A DNA stretch of 64,000 bases from Bilabrum cf. latius (taxonomy: Eukaryota > Bigyra: Bicosoecida > Bigyra > Bicosoecida), in contig OZ237737.1 of the NCBI GenBank assembly GCA_965178125.1, forward strand, positions 1,116,001-1,180,000, read 5' to 3'. The notes under the pieces were generated by a model. That model saw only the letters and a list, made by a program, of their open reading frames with translations, was not told where the DNA came from and searched no databases. Below are positions 10,033-19,937 of this stretch, piece by piece. Both the position numbers and the translations under genes were made by a program. Positions within the stretch are counted from its first letter, which is position 1. The number at the start of each line of letters is the position of its first letter.

Positions 10033-10094
10033 TATACTCTAAACCAGAAAATATTCCACCAATTCTTATTTTTTTTCTTATCTAGAGTATAATG
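10030..10094. promoter_or_regulatory. Symmetric divergent promoter (CCATTATACTCTA / TAGAGTATAATGG)
   Basis: The two start codons face away from each other across about 60 bases. Each is preceded by the identical block TAGAGTATA directly against ATGG. This exact mirrored copy strongly suggests the element's own promoter motif and a very short 5' leader. Confidence 0.6.
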
Positions 10095-10721
10095 GAGATA
10101 AATACTTCCGTAGTAGCCACAGGATTAGTTTCTTTAGGCTATCATGCCGTTTGGTATCTTTATAAATATGTATTTGAACGCCCTCTTGATCAACGTAAAA
10201 AGCTAGTGCTCTTAATTCCCAGCAAATGTGGTAAGAGTTAGCTATGCAAGACGCTTCAATCACGCAACAAGAATCTTAGATTAGTTGATCTTGATGAATG
10301 TGTCAAAGCATCAGTATTTGGCAACGCTACCGAACAATTAAAATTAGCTTGGGGTGAACAACACCAAGATAAAGGGGTAAGTGCCGATATCCGGCGTAAG
10401 TTTGTGCTTCAAGCAATTGAAGATGTAAAACGTGAATGGTTGATCAACAAGGATCGTAAGGCAATATTCGTAACTAGTGATGTAGATGTAGCCCTCGAAC
10501 GCTTTAAGCGAACAAGTGTCTGTGTTGCCATTCCAAGCAAACGCTATTCTGAACAAATCAGAAAACAACTCAGTGATTCTGATAAACAAGTATTCGATCA
10601 CTCCAGAGAGCAATTTCGCCAGTTTGAGTTTGGTGGTGATGAATACGTAACTTTCGACAGCATTGGACAACTAGCCTCCGAGGTTATGGTTACCTATCGA
10701 TCACTCAAACACGCTGTCTAA
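10092..10721 (+). CDS. P-loop nucleotide-binding protein (kinase-like), 209 aa
   Basis: An N-terminal hydrophobic stretch (VVATGLVSLGYHAVWYLY) is followed by LLIPSKCGKSQL near residue 39, a Walker A-like loop, with Gln from TAG right after GKS, and LVDLDE as a candidate nucleotide-kinase motif. Later, AIFVTSDVD resembles a Walker B strand. It could be a nucleotide or nucleoside kinase or another P-loop NTPase; the family is not certain. It is followed closely by the SET-domain gene. Confidence 0.6.
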
Positions 10722-10765
10722 ACTAAAAACTATACTCTAGAAATAAAATTACTACTATTTCATAT

Positions 10766-11140
10766 ATGTATCAAAATGATATAGTAATAATAAAGAAAAG
10801 TCCCATTGCTGGTTATGGAGTATTTGCTAAACATAGCATCCCTAAAGGCACACCTATTGCTTATTTCTTTGGAATTGAAATGAGCACTGCTGATATTCGA
10901 CTCAAATATGGCAACTTTAGATGCTGTTTGCGTAGACCATTCCGCAAATGGATCTGTTCCAGAGAACTACCACACATTATTAACTTTGTAAATGGAGTGG
11001 GCTTTGGTAAGAGTGCCGATATGCAACCTAATTGCGTAATCAAACAACGATGGCTATTGCCAACTCGGGATATTAAACAAGGCGAAGAACTGCTACTAAA
11101 ATATCCAAAAGGGTACTTTAAAGACGTCGGATTGGAGTAA
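10766..11140 (+). CDS. Stand-alone SET-domain protein lysine methyltransferase, 124 aa
   Basis: The sequence is a minimal SET domain: GYGVFA near residue 16 (the SET GxG strand), then INFVNG...MQPNC (the knot-forming NHxxxPNC-type motif with substitutions), then GEELLLKYPKGYF (the GEEL..Y motif). The length is similar to chlorovirus vSET. Viral SET enzymes methylate host histones to silence transcription; whether this one does so is unknown. The start is in a CATATATG box. Confidence 0.85.
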   Translation: MYQNDIVIIKKSPIAGYGVFAKHSIPKGTPIAYFFGIEMSTADIRLKYGNFRCCLRRPFRKWICSRELPHIINFVNGVGFGKSADMQPNCVIKQRWLLPTRDIKQGEELLLKYPKGYFKDVGLE

Positions 11141-11320
11141 TTAAAACAAGAAGCACTTGCTTTGAGTGACCGCGTATCTATTAATCTTATCTATATAGAT
11201 CCATCGACTGGATTTAAACTAATCCTCTAAAAGATGAATCTGTTTTTTGCTTAAACTTAAGTATTTACATAGCATGAATTCGCGATCACGCTCGGGAGTC
11301 TATCTGTAAATAATATAACT
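11141..11320. other. Intergenic region without a recognisable gene
   Basis: The stretch lies between convergent genes. No conserved motif or tRNA-like fold was seen. Confidence 0.4.
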
Positions 11321-12151
11321 CTAACACTCTCGATGCAACAAACGGGTTTTTCTGTAATCACTGGGAGAGTGCGTAACCCATATTACACTCGCTCCATGGG
11401 ATCTTCCTTTAACAAGTAAGTGTTCGGCTAAAAACATGGCTCTTGATTCTAGTTCCCCCTCGATATCATCAAACATCAACACACTTGGACGTTCTAGTAA
11501 TTTGTGCAATCCCGGTGTTAAAGTATATTTACCACCTCTTTTCATGGCAACTTTCATTCTATCCAAGGCTTTCTCACCCTCAATCCTTTGTTCTGGATCC
11601 ATGCCTTTCTTTGTATGTTTAAACTCAATTACTGCATCTCGATATAATCTTGCTGAATCGTCTGGAACAACCAGTTCATGAATCGGGACTTCTATCATTC
11701 CTAATTCTTTGAATCGAGATTCCTAGGGTTTTCCGTTTACTACTACAATCTACAAGTTTGGATTTAAGTTTCTCATTGTTTGCAATATCTCAATTCCAAG
11801 AGTCGTCTTGCCACTTCCAGACATTCCAAAGTTGTAAATACAACAACGAGGACTCTCTTTAGTCATCAAGGGGATGATCTTTCCACTCTAGTTTTTAAAT
11901 TTGTAGATTTTAAAACCCCTATCTCGTAACTCCTCCCAGTGCTTTGGTTGATTCTTGACGATTCTAGCCTTGCGTTCGCCGATCTTGTACCTTAGGTAAG
12001 CCTAATCTACTGTTTCTTCTTCTGAGTCTTCAGAATCGCTGTCGCTTACGTTTTCATAAACTTTCGGCATGAAATAAATCACCTTTCCATCTCCGTAAAG
12101 TGAATATGCTATTGGATTACTGTTTTCCTATCTCATGGTACTTAAACTCAT
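11321..12151 (-). CDS. A32/FtsK-HerA-like genome-packaging ATPase, 276 aa
   Basis: Walker A is FGMSGSGKTT near residue 110, and Walker B is VLMFDDIEG near 225, followed by a sensor-like IWVTHS. This spacing matches the packaging ATPases of NCLDV, virophages and PLVs, which pump DNA into the capsid. The acidic N-terminus (SDSDSEDSEEE) is an element-specific extension. In-frame TAG codons occur in the N-terminal extension and after the Walker A region. The gene starts at TATATATG and is divergent from the gene at 12,194. Its presence is the best sign that the element makes, or once made, virions. Confidence 0.85.
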
Positions 12152-12185
12152 ATATATAGACGTACATGAGAAATTATTTCTTGCC

Positions 12186-12196
12186 AAGTATATATG
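12186..12196 (+). promoter_or_regulatory. Example of the TATATATG start box
   Basis: AAGTATATATG places the start codon inside a TATA-like run. The same box, with the ATG as its last three bases, occurs before most element genes, for example at 7,242, 8,772, 10,766, 16,617, 18,333 (minus), 19,873 (minus) and 25,764 (minus). Confidence 0.55.
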
Positions 12197-13639
12197 AGTA
12201 GTAATATCTCTACACAAGAACAAGAGCGATTGATGCTCCTTAAACTATTACAACAAAGTATCGCTGGTTCTGCAGGAATCGAGTAGGAACGAATCGGTGA
12301 ATTACAGCAAGATATCTAGGATCGCGTACAAGCCTTTAAACGTGCCGAGCGAACTAAGAAGTTACGTAAAGCAGGTTTCCTAAATGAGGAGGAAATGCGC
12401 GATAATCGCAGGGCAAAAGCCAGAATCAGTACTTTAATGACTCAACTAGAGCGAGAGGATGATGAAAATATGGATTCCATGATAAATATTGCTTCCAAAA
12501 TCGTTGAAACCCTTGGAATGCACGATATTGTTGATCCCAAATACATCGAGTCCCTAAATCGACGAGTTGACAAATTAACACCAAACCGTATAGGTGCTTT
12601 AGCCCAACTTGCATACGATGAAGCCATGGAATCTGCCAGTCAAGCTTTACTCAAGAAAGTTCAAGATCCCGAACTCAGACGCCGAGGAACACAAAGCAGT
12701 GCAACTGGTGGTCCTTCATCATCTATCAATCCCATTGATCTGGATGACGGTATCGGACCGGCTAGTGGTGCTGGACAAGGCGGCGATGGCGGAGATGATG
12801 TTGGTAAAGATGGAGGTGGAGATGATGATGATGATGATAGTGCAGATGATGATACCCAATATGTTGATGGAGCAAGCTTTTTCTCAAATAGCAACACCCA
12901 AGAGTCTAAAGCACAAACAGAATCCTCTAATCGTTAGGGCATATACAGACCAAGTATTGCATCACCTAAAAAATCAAAAGCTCTTAGGGCAAAATCCAGG
13001 ATTCCAATTAAACCAAAAGCCAAATCCAAACGGAAAATTAAAGTATCCGCTAAAGCACGTGCTAGTGCCGAACAAGGCAGCGCCGAAGGCAAAGCAGCTG
13101 CTCAAGGTGCTAGCGAGAGCGCAAGTGGTTCTGCAAGTGGTGCAAGTGGTGCAAGTGGTTCTAGTGAAGGTGCAAGTGGTGCTGCAAGTGGTTCTGCAAG
13201 TGGTGAGGTTAAAGGCAGAGGTGCTAAGCAACCAAGCAAGAAAAACTCCAGCAAACCCGATTCCATCCAGAAACGTGCCATGCAACTCGCTGGTGCTAAA
13301 CGCCGTGCATACGTGAACGCCACACAAGGCGAAGCTTTACGAGATGCGTATAATGTAATTAAAGGAGGCAAACCTTAGTTTCCTGTTGCTCAAGATAAAC
13401 AAGCAAGTAATTTGAAAGGCGGAGGCTTACTGCAAGAGGTTGGTAAACTAGCTTTTGATGGTTTAGTAGCTGGACCTTTACGCAAAGTAATTGGTGATAA
13501 GGGATTAAAAGCAGTTGCTCCAAAAGCACACAGGAGAATCAATGCTAATGAACGTCGTGCTGGCAAGCAAGGTTAGAAAGCATAGGATGAGCAATTACTA
13601 TTAGATCGATTAAGACGTCGAAGACGTGCTAATGGATGA
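12194..13639 (+). CDS. Large charged coiled/low-complexity protein, probable virion or DNA-condensing protein, 481 aa
   Basis: Residues 1-165 are charged and helical (likely coiled coil). A Gly/Asp-rich acidic stretch with DDDDDD follows near residue 215. A basic Lys/Arg/Ser region and an Ala-Ser-Gly repeat (GASGSAS type, about residues 300-335) come next, and the protein ends in a very basic tail (RLRRRRRANG). Six TAG codons are Gln. It resembles core or DNA-packaging proteins by composition only. It follows the divergent packaging ATPase, consistent with a morphogenesis cluster. Confidence 0.65.
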
Positions 13640-13676
13640 GTTATGTTAAAAATAATAATATATAGAGAAATCATAT

Positions 13677-14087
13677 ATGTCAGATATTAATGGCGAACAA
13701 TGTCGTATTTGGAGGTATAAAGGTAGACTCCATAGAGTTGGCGGTCCAGCAATTGAATTTGTCAACGGTAGAAAGGAATGGTGGTCTCACGGAATACGCC
13801 ACCGAGCAGATGGTCCTGCTATTATCAACCCTGATGGCTCTGAGTATTGGTATAAGGAAGGAAAACGCCATAGAAAAGACGGACCTGCATCCACAGATTC
13901 AGAAGGTACTAAAATATGGTACTGGCATGACGTACGCCATAGAAAAGATGGACCAGCGTGTATTTATCCCAATGGAGCCCAAGTCTGGATGTTCAAAGGA
14001 AAACGCCATAGGGAAGATGGACCAGCGTGTATTGGGGCTGATGGTCGAAAGGAATGGTATATTCATGGAGAAGAACAAGATGTCTAA
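13677..14087 (+). CDS. HRxDGPA-repeat protein, 136 aa
   Basis: It contains about five repeats of the form WxxxGKRHRKDGPAxxxxxG, the same family as the proteins at 2,707-3,330 and 17,334-17,930 but without a Cys-rich N-terminus. No catalytic motif is present. The start codon is at CATATATG. It sits between the structural-like gene and the integrase. Confidence 0.75.
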   Translation: MSDINGEQCRIWRYKGRLHRVGGPAIEFVNGRKEWWSHGIRHRADGPAIINPDGSEYWYKEGKRHRKDGPASTDSEGTKIWYWHDVRHRKDGPACIYPNGAQVWMFKGKRHREDGPACIGADGRKEWYIHGEEQDV

Positions 14088-14225
14088 AAATATTTCTGAG
14101 AATTCCCTATTAATATCAATTAAATTAATACGGAATTATTCGCAAAATCACAGTTGTCTGTGTACTTATATAGAGAGAAATTTATTTTTAAAATACCAGT
14201 GGGAATTTATCTATGATAATATATA
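14088..14225. promoter_or_regulatory. Intergenic region upstream of the integrase with an inverted copy of the 7.5 kb motif
   Basis: The blocks TTAATACGGAATTA, AAAATCACA and TCTGTGTA recur from about 7,491-7,560 in the opposite orientation. GATAATATATAATG leads into the integrase start. Confidence 0.4.
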
Positions 14226-15431
14226 ATGAATAGTATCACAGATAAATAGCGAAAAATACTCAACCACTTGTACTACGATAAAAAGAGTTTTCTTGGACGG
14301 GATCGCTTTTGGAAACTTGCTTTGGATTTCGGTGTAGATCTACCACGACGAACCGTCTACTCTTGGCTGAGTAATCAAGAGGTGTATCAAATGCAAAAAC
14401 CAACACGCCAAGCCAAAAGTATTAAATCTACTCGATCCAAAGCACCATTCAACAAACTACAAATAGATCTAGTTGATATGAGTAGTAGCACAACAGCAAG
14501 AGGAGCAAATTGGTTACTAACTGCGATTGATGCCTATACCCGAAAAGCATACGCTTTGCCAATGAAAAATAAAAATGAAAAGACTGTTCTTGATAGTTTA
14601 GATCTTTTGCTGGATGAACTACCCAAATTACCCAAATCCATCTAGAGCGATAACGGTTCAGAGTTTATCAACAAGAAATTTAAAGCCCGTTTAAAATCCT
14701 TGAAAATTAAACAGATTTTGAGTACTGCAGGAAAGCCTTAGACCAATGGACTCGTTGAAAGATTCAATGGCACGCTCAAAAGATTTATTAAAAGCGATTT
14801 ACTGAGCACAGGCGAAAATGATTGGGATGTTAACTTGCCATTATATCTCAAAGCATACAATTCCACTCCACAAACTACCACGGGTAAAGCACCTGATAAA
14901 TTGGTTGAGGAATGGAAACAATCAAATATGAAAGAGGCTCCTGAAATCAAACAAGCATCCAAGCAAGATTTGGCAACCCAGCAATTCAAGATTGGCGATC
15001 AGGTACGAATTAAATTAGTCTAGAACCAAAACTAGAAACGTGCGGAAAATTGGTCCAAGGATTTATACCAGGTTGCCGAGGTGTTTAAGCCACGATAGCC
15101 TTGGAGTCCTTTCCAGTATCAAGTTAAGGATAGCCAGGGAGGCTTACTTAAAACCAAGTATGGCAACGAGGATTTGCAACAAATCAATGCGGTGGAAAAC
15201 AAGAGTAAATTAGCGGAGCGATTTGAACTTAGTAGCATTACACGTCCCAGTGTCCGAGATGGCGAATAGGGATACATTGTTAGATACAAAGGATACTCTA
15301 AACCGGAATGGAATAGCCTGAAAAATTTGGAATTGGATGTACCAAAAATGGTACGGCTATTTGATAAGCGACACAATGTGGTTTGGAAAAAAGACAAGAA
15401 AGACAAATGGACTTTCTCATGGAAAAAATAA
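14226..15431 (+). CDS. Retroviral-type (rve) DDE integrase with chromodomain-like tail, 401 aa
   Basis: This integrase is complete when eight or more TAG codons are read as Gln. The catalytic triad is visible: Asp in QIDLVDM near residue 80, Asp in SDNGSEF near 140 and Glu in NGLVERFNG near 177. These are the DDE spacing and motifs of Maverick/Polinton, virophage and retroviral integrases. Next come the FKIGDQVRIKL barrel and, near residues 336-365, a chromodomain-like segment (GYIVRYKGYSKPEWNS). It probably joins element ends to chromatin-marked target DNA. It is related to the partial integrase at 1-594. It sits in the middle of element 2 rather than at an end, which is unusual. Confidence 0.9.
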
Positions 15432-15517
15432 CAGTTAAATTTCATTGATCATATTATATGAGTTATGAATAGTATTTGAAGTATAAAAACACACGTATTA
15501 GCACGTTGCCATAGTAC

Positions 15518-16528
15518 ATGAGTTATCTTAAAAGTATATATAATGATGATTTATATAGAATCACTAACAACACACCAAAGTTAAAAGTTGGTACCGATTG
15601 TAGTGGCATAGATGCACCAATTCATTCCTTAAAAATCATGAATGTACCTTTTCAATATGAATTTGCATCAGATATAGATAAATCAGCTGAAGCCAGTATT
15701 AAATGCAACCACCTACCGCGCATATTTTATGATAATATAATGACACGTGATCATTCAAAATTACCCAAACTAGATTTATATTGTGCCGGATTTCCATGCC
15801 AATCATTTTCAACATTGGGCAAACGTCAGGGATTTGACGATAATAAAAACAGAGGAACTGTGTTTTTTCACTGTTACGAAACCATAAAACAAACTCAACC
15901 ACAAATGTTTATTCTAGAAAACGTTAAAGGACTGTTAAGCCATGATAAAGGCAAAACTTTTAAAACAATCATGGATCATCTTTCAGCATTAAAAGGATAC
16001 TATATTCATCACTAGGTTTACAACACACTGGATTATGGATTGCCGCAATCCAGAGATCGCGTTTACATAGTGGGTACAAAAGGATCATTTGTGCCGCCCG
16101 AGCCCATAAAATTACCCATAGGAATTAAGGAAATACTTGAACAAAATGTTAATGATCCATATTATTTTCAAATCACACCACACAAGAACCAATTAATCAA
16201 AGATTCTTTGTCCAATGGATTGATTGATAACATCAAGAATGATTGGGTAATGAATTTAAATGTATCATCATACAAAAGAACAGGTGCTTAGCTGGGAATA
16301 TCACCATGTTTACTTGCTGGAGGTGGTGGTAATTGCACATTTTTTATTACATCACTCATGCGCAAACTAACACCCCTAGAATATCTAAGATTGCAGGGAT
16401 TTCCTCCAGATTTTAAAATTTGCGTTAGTAGAGCACAGACATATAAACAGGTTGGAAATGCAATGTCGGTTAATGTGGTGTGTTTTATTCTAAAAAGCAT
16501 GCTGATGGGATTGAAAGGGGGAAAATGA
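15518..16528 (+). CDS. DNA (cytosine-5) methyltransferase, 336 aa
   Basis: The ten-motif order of C5-methyltransferases is present: TDCSGIDAP (SAM binding) near residue 28, the catalytic AGFPCQSFS near 90, ENVKG near 133, QSRDRVY near 175, and the C-terminal GNAMS near 313. Two TAG codons are Gln (16,013 and 16,288). All catalytic residues appear intact, so it is likely active and makes 5-methylcytosine in DNA, the natural substrate of TET-type dioxygenases such as those in this element. It follows the integrase on the same strand. Confidence 0.92.
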
Positions 16529-16616
16529 CGCGCTGTTAAAAGAACTGGATATCATTTATGCATTAAATCATTTACATAAAAAATGATTTAAGGCTAATTT
16601 ACATTAATTAGAATAT

Positions 16617-16940
16617 ATGGAATACAGTCAACTCCTTCCTTTTAAAATCATGTTTGATAAGAAATCCGATCGATTATTGCTTGGATGTGTGGAATTTCCA
16701 ATCGAAGAAATAGAAAGAATAGAACTATCTCGCATTAGCAAAAATGCCATCGATTTCCACCTGCCTTTACTTAAAAAAGAACTCGAGCTAATGGATATTG
16801 ATCCTAATCACTCTGATCTAAAATACAAAGCAGTTAAGCCTAGCACTGGTGGTCCATCCCTTTATCAATCACTCAATACCGAAAACAAAATTGAAGTGAT
16901 AAACCAAATCTTAGATACATTAAATCTAATTTCTACTTAA
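16617..16940 (+). CDS. Unknown conserved-looking element protein, 107 aa
   Basis: The gene starts at AATATATGG. It has no TAG codons and no motif that I recognise. The N-terminal half (LLPFKIMFDKKSDRLLLGCVEF) looks beta-rich and the rest helical. Confidence 0.55.
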   Translation: MEYSQLLPFKIMFDKKSDRLLLGCVEFPIEEIERIELSRISKNAIDFHLPLLKKELELMDIDPNHSDLKYKAVKPSTGGPSLYQSLNTENKIEVINQILDTLNLIST

Positions 16941-17101
16941 AGAAATATCTCAATATACTTTGTGCGATGAATCTTAAAAACGTTTCCTCCTTGTCATTCG
17001 AAATTTGAATTAGTTTTCATCGTACTAGTATAGGAAATACCATGGAAATACCTGTTTGTTAATCCATTGATTCTAAGTATTTACTCATTAAATTCATCAA
17101 T

Positions 17102-17172
17102 GGGATTATGTTGTAACGGTAGCATACTAGCCTCATTAGCTAGAGATTCAGGTTCGATTCCTGATAATCCAC
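17102..17172 (+). tRNA. tRNA-like gene, anticodon CAT (Met or Ile2 type)
   Basis: A 71-base cloverleaf can be drawn. The acceptor GGGATTA pairs with TAATCC over six pairs with a first-pair mismatch. The D-arm contains AACGGTA. The anticodon stem is CTAGC/GCTAG with loop CTCATTA, giving anticodon CAT. The T-arm is TCAGG/CCTGA with loop TTCGATT. The base after the anticodon is T, which is unusual, so it may be degenerate. It is not a CUA anticodon, so it does not explain UAG decoding. Confidence 0.6.
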
Positions 17173-17333
17173 ATCCAAAGAAAACTAACAGCAATTAATT
17201 TGCGTTCCACTCTGCAAATCTCGGTTCGATTCCGAGGTGATACCTAGTATCACTAGTCACAGCAGCGAGCAATGTTTTCTGCAAAAACATCATTTGTTTC
17301 TGGGTTTCTTATTGTAAGAAACTCAAACTCAAA
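17173..17333. other. Gene-free stretch with a T-arm-like hairpin
   Basis: CTCGGTTCGATTCCGAG near 17,218-17,234 looks like a tRNA T-arm, followed by the palindrome GTGATACCTAGTATCAC. No complete cloverleaf was found. A GTTTT...AAAAAC-type stem occurs near 17,275-17,290. Confidence 0.35.
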
Positions 17334-17930
17334 TTAACTAGCATTTTGTGTATTTCTTTTCACGAACACTGGTTTAATTTTACCTTTAACACCATTTTTG
17401 TACCATGTTTGTGTTCCATGAAAATTAATAACTGCTGGACCATCATCTCTGTGAAGTTTGCCATTTATGAACCATTTTTTAGATACATTACCTTGATGAT
17501 TTATAGTTTCTGCTGGTAGATCACCGTCTCTGTGACGTTTACCATTTTTGTACCATGTTTTAGTTGTACGATGCAGTAGTATCCATTTTTCAATAACTGC
17601 TGGACCATTTTCTCTGTGAAGTTTGCCATACTTATGCCACATCGTTGTGTCACGCCATATCGTGTTATTCCACCTAATTGATGGCAAATCATCAATTGAA
17701 TGTAACTTCCCCCTTAATATAAATATATAATTTGAACCCCAATGCAATCTTACAGATTGGCTATCAGTTCTTAGAATTGGTTGAGTTGCTGAATTAACTT
17801 GTCTACAAACTGGACACTTGGTTGTATCCAAAGAATTATGGCACTCATTACAAAACGTGCCATCTTTACAACATCCATTATGAACATATTTCCAATCATT
17901 TATATCCTATAAACAAATACAACATTGCAT
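17334..17930 (-). CDS. RING-finger protein with HRDGPA repeats, 198 aa
   Basis: With TAG as Gln the frame extends upstream to an N-terminus CCICLQDINDW...NGCCKDGTFCNECH...KCPVCRQ, which has the CxxC, C/H and CxxC spacing of a RING finger, the E2-binding module of ubiquitin ligases. The remainder holds about four WYKNGxxHRDGD/GPA repeats like those at 2,707 and 13,677. The repeats could be a substrate or lattice-binding platform for the ligase. Without the UAG reassignment the RING would be missed. Confidence 0.75.
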
Positions 17931-17952
17931 TATAATTAATGTTTGTATTTTT

Positions 17953-18333
17953 TTATACTGATTCTTGTTGTCTTGGTGCTGTTGATCCAATAGTTATTAT
18001 GTTTGGTTGATTTGGAACATTTGTCATCGGTCTTGGTCCTGAGGATTCTAATTGTTGAAGTCGTTCTTTCAACAACTCAATTTCTGGTCGTATTTCTTCA
18101 TTAATAGCACGAACACTAAACATTGACTACATAATGCTCATACAAATATATAAATATGAAAAAAAACCAAATATTCCAATACCTACCTTTACTGTCGTTG
18201 TGTATTCATCTTGTCCATAAAAATACATGAACAAACTTATGGCTGTTATAGCCGATAATCCTGTACATATTTCACTGTGACATCCATATACTTTTTTTAT
18301 TTTTATTTCTATTTCTGATTCTGATGTTCTCAT
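17953..18333 (-). CDS. Two-pass membrane protein with coiled-coil tail, 126 aa
   Basis: Two hydrophobic segments (about residues 24-42, LSAITAISLFMYFYG, and 49-68, VGIGIFGFFSYLYICMSIM) are followed, after a TAG-encoded Gln, by a charged helix (EEIRPEIELLKERLQQLE) and a Pro/Gln-rich end. It could be a virion membrane or host membrane protein. The family is unknown. The start follows TATATTATAATATATG. Confidence 0.6.
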
Positions 18334-18334
18334 A

Positions 18335-18388
18335 TATTATAATATATCATTTTAATCTTAAATCATTTATTTAAAAAATGATTTATTA
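18335..18388. terminator. AAATCATTT/AAATGATTT stem-loop between minus-strand genes
   Basis: The inverted pair AAATCATTT...AAATGATTT lies between the stop of one minus-strand gene and the start of the next. The same pair recurs near 16,565-16,590, 18,971-18,995 and 19,330-19,350, so it is a reused 3'-end or promoter module. Confidence 0.45.
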
Positions 18389-18943
18389 TTAATTCCAATC
18401 ATCCCGTTCATCAGTGGTTAAGCACCAATCTACCACTCTATTGGGATGCCATGCTTTTGCCATTAATTCCTGTTTAATCTATCTAGTTTGCATTCGAGTT
18501 TGATAACCACGTTGCTTGTTTAACAGTTCGTTGTAGGGTTTCCATTTGGAAATTAACAACTATTCAGAGTATATTTTTTGCATTATTAACCTATAAATTC
18601 TATCATTCAAATACTCATCATCACACAAAAACACAGGATCAAACAGTAAGGTACAACTGTGACTATCGTCAAATTCTAATATAGCATAAACATTCATTGT
18701 GTTAAAAGATATAGTCAGCTTAGTTATTTCTTCCATATCAAAAGTATATAATATAGCATATTGCATTCTTGGGTTTTCTAAGCATTTAGCAAATTTATTT
18801 GCTGATTCTTTCGTATCTATAAGTTCGAAACCATGTTCATACCACTCTCGATTCAATAACTGTTGCTTTTTTCGCTTTTTTCGCTCCTTTCGCTCTAAGT
18901 AACGAGCACGTTTCGACTATATGCGATGCCAATTTTTATCCAT
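18389..18943 (-). CDS. Unknown protein with basic N-terminus and AWHPxR C-terminal motif, 184 aa
   Basis: Three TAG codons are Gln. The basic start (RYLERKERKKRKKQQ) could be a nuclear targeting signal. The C-terminus (LMAKAWHPNRVVDWCL) matches a short motif seen at the ends of many mimivirus and NCLDV proteins of unknown function. The start is at ATTAAATGG. Confidence 0.6.
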
Positions 18944-18998
18944 TTAATATTGTATAACATTTTAATCTTAAATCATTTTAGCGATAAATGATTTATTA

Positions 18999-19298
18999 TT
19001 AATCTTGAATAGGCACAAACACGTTTTGTTTATGTAAAGGCAACCAATCGATTGCTTTGGGTAAGCTTGCTAAATACTCAGGTCGCTATTCAACCTTGTA
19101 ATTAGTGATTGAATGAGGGTATTTGCCCAACTTAAGTTGGTTTAAAATCAATCGAGATACAGGATGTTGGTTTAGCACATCTGGATACTGTTGCTCTAGC
19201 AATTCCATAGCCTTATTGATATTGTAAACCAAATATGTATGCTAATCGCCTTGTAAATCCGTTACTGTTAAAATTATGTTATGAGTTCCTTTCGCCAT
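18999..19298 (-). CDS. Small protein, paralogue of the gene at 22,932, 99 aa
   Basis: The first half (HNIILTVTDLQGDQHTYLVYNINKAMELL) aligns with the start of the protein at 22,932-23,216 (HNIVLKVIDLEGDQFMYQVRN...). Both have a DL(Q/E)GDQ turn and a likely beta-hairpin. The function is unknown. Two TAG codons are Gln, one of them in GDQH. Confidence 0.6.
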
Positions 19299-19363
19299 TA
19301 TATATATAATAAATCAAATTAATCTTAAATCATTTAAGATTAAAATGATATCCAGTTGTTCAG

Positions 19364-19873
19364 TCATGATCCCCAATTAACGTACCAGTATCCATTTCTA
19401 GGATACAATCCTTCAAAATACTGATGATGGATATCAACACCACCAAACCATTTGGATTTCAATCTAGCCTCTTGTTCGAGTTCCAAAATACAATCGAGTA
19501 AGTAACGTGTGGTAAATCCGCCTTCCTTATTGCTATTGAATGATTTTAGGGTATCGAATGATTTAAGCCTGATCTTTTTTTCAGGGTAGACAATTTTATC
19601 AAGTAAATCATCTGGATAAGGAAGGAGTTTACTCTCATATTTATTTTCAAGAGTTGTAACATGAACCAACAATGGTGACCAATGGATTCCAGTTGGTACA
19701 GTACCTTCATCAACACGTTCGTTGTATAGAGTGCCGATGCGATGAACTGCTGATTTATCGATTTCAAATATCAGATTAGCAGAAACAGCTTCTAGCAAAC
19801 AATTTTTGTTTTGAATAGTTAATCGTGTATCGAAATCCTCTGGAATTGATTCATCGGAGTCGCTTCTTTCCAT
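19364..19873 (-). CDS. Unknown acidic element protein, 169 aa
   Basis: The frame is complete without TAG codons. The start MERSDSDESIPED was chosen at a GTATATATGG box. There are two Trp-rich stretches (GIHWSPLLV, NGYWYVNWGS at the C-terminus) and no recognised motif. Confidence 0.6.
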   Translation of the reverse strand: MERSDSDESIPEDFDTRLTIQNKNCLLEAVSANLIFEIDKSAVHRIGTLYNERVDEGTVPTGIHWSPLLVHVTTLENKYESKLLPYPDDLLDKIVYPEKKIRLKSFDTLKSFNSNKEGGFTTRYLLDCILELEQEARLKSKWFGGVDIHHQYFEGLYPRNGYWYVNWGS

Positions 19874-19937
19874 ATATACAAAGTAAATCAAATTAATCTT
19901 AAATGATTTCTTTTTTAAATAATATCCAGTTTAAAAG

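Noticed and set aside
17190-17260. A second tRNA, or a permuted tRNA, built from the T-arm-like hairpin and the GTGATAC/GTATCAC pair
   Set aside because: No acceptable D-arm with GG and no seven-base anticodon loop could be drawn in either order.
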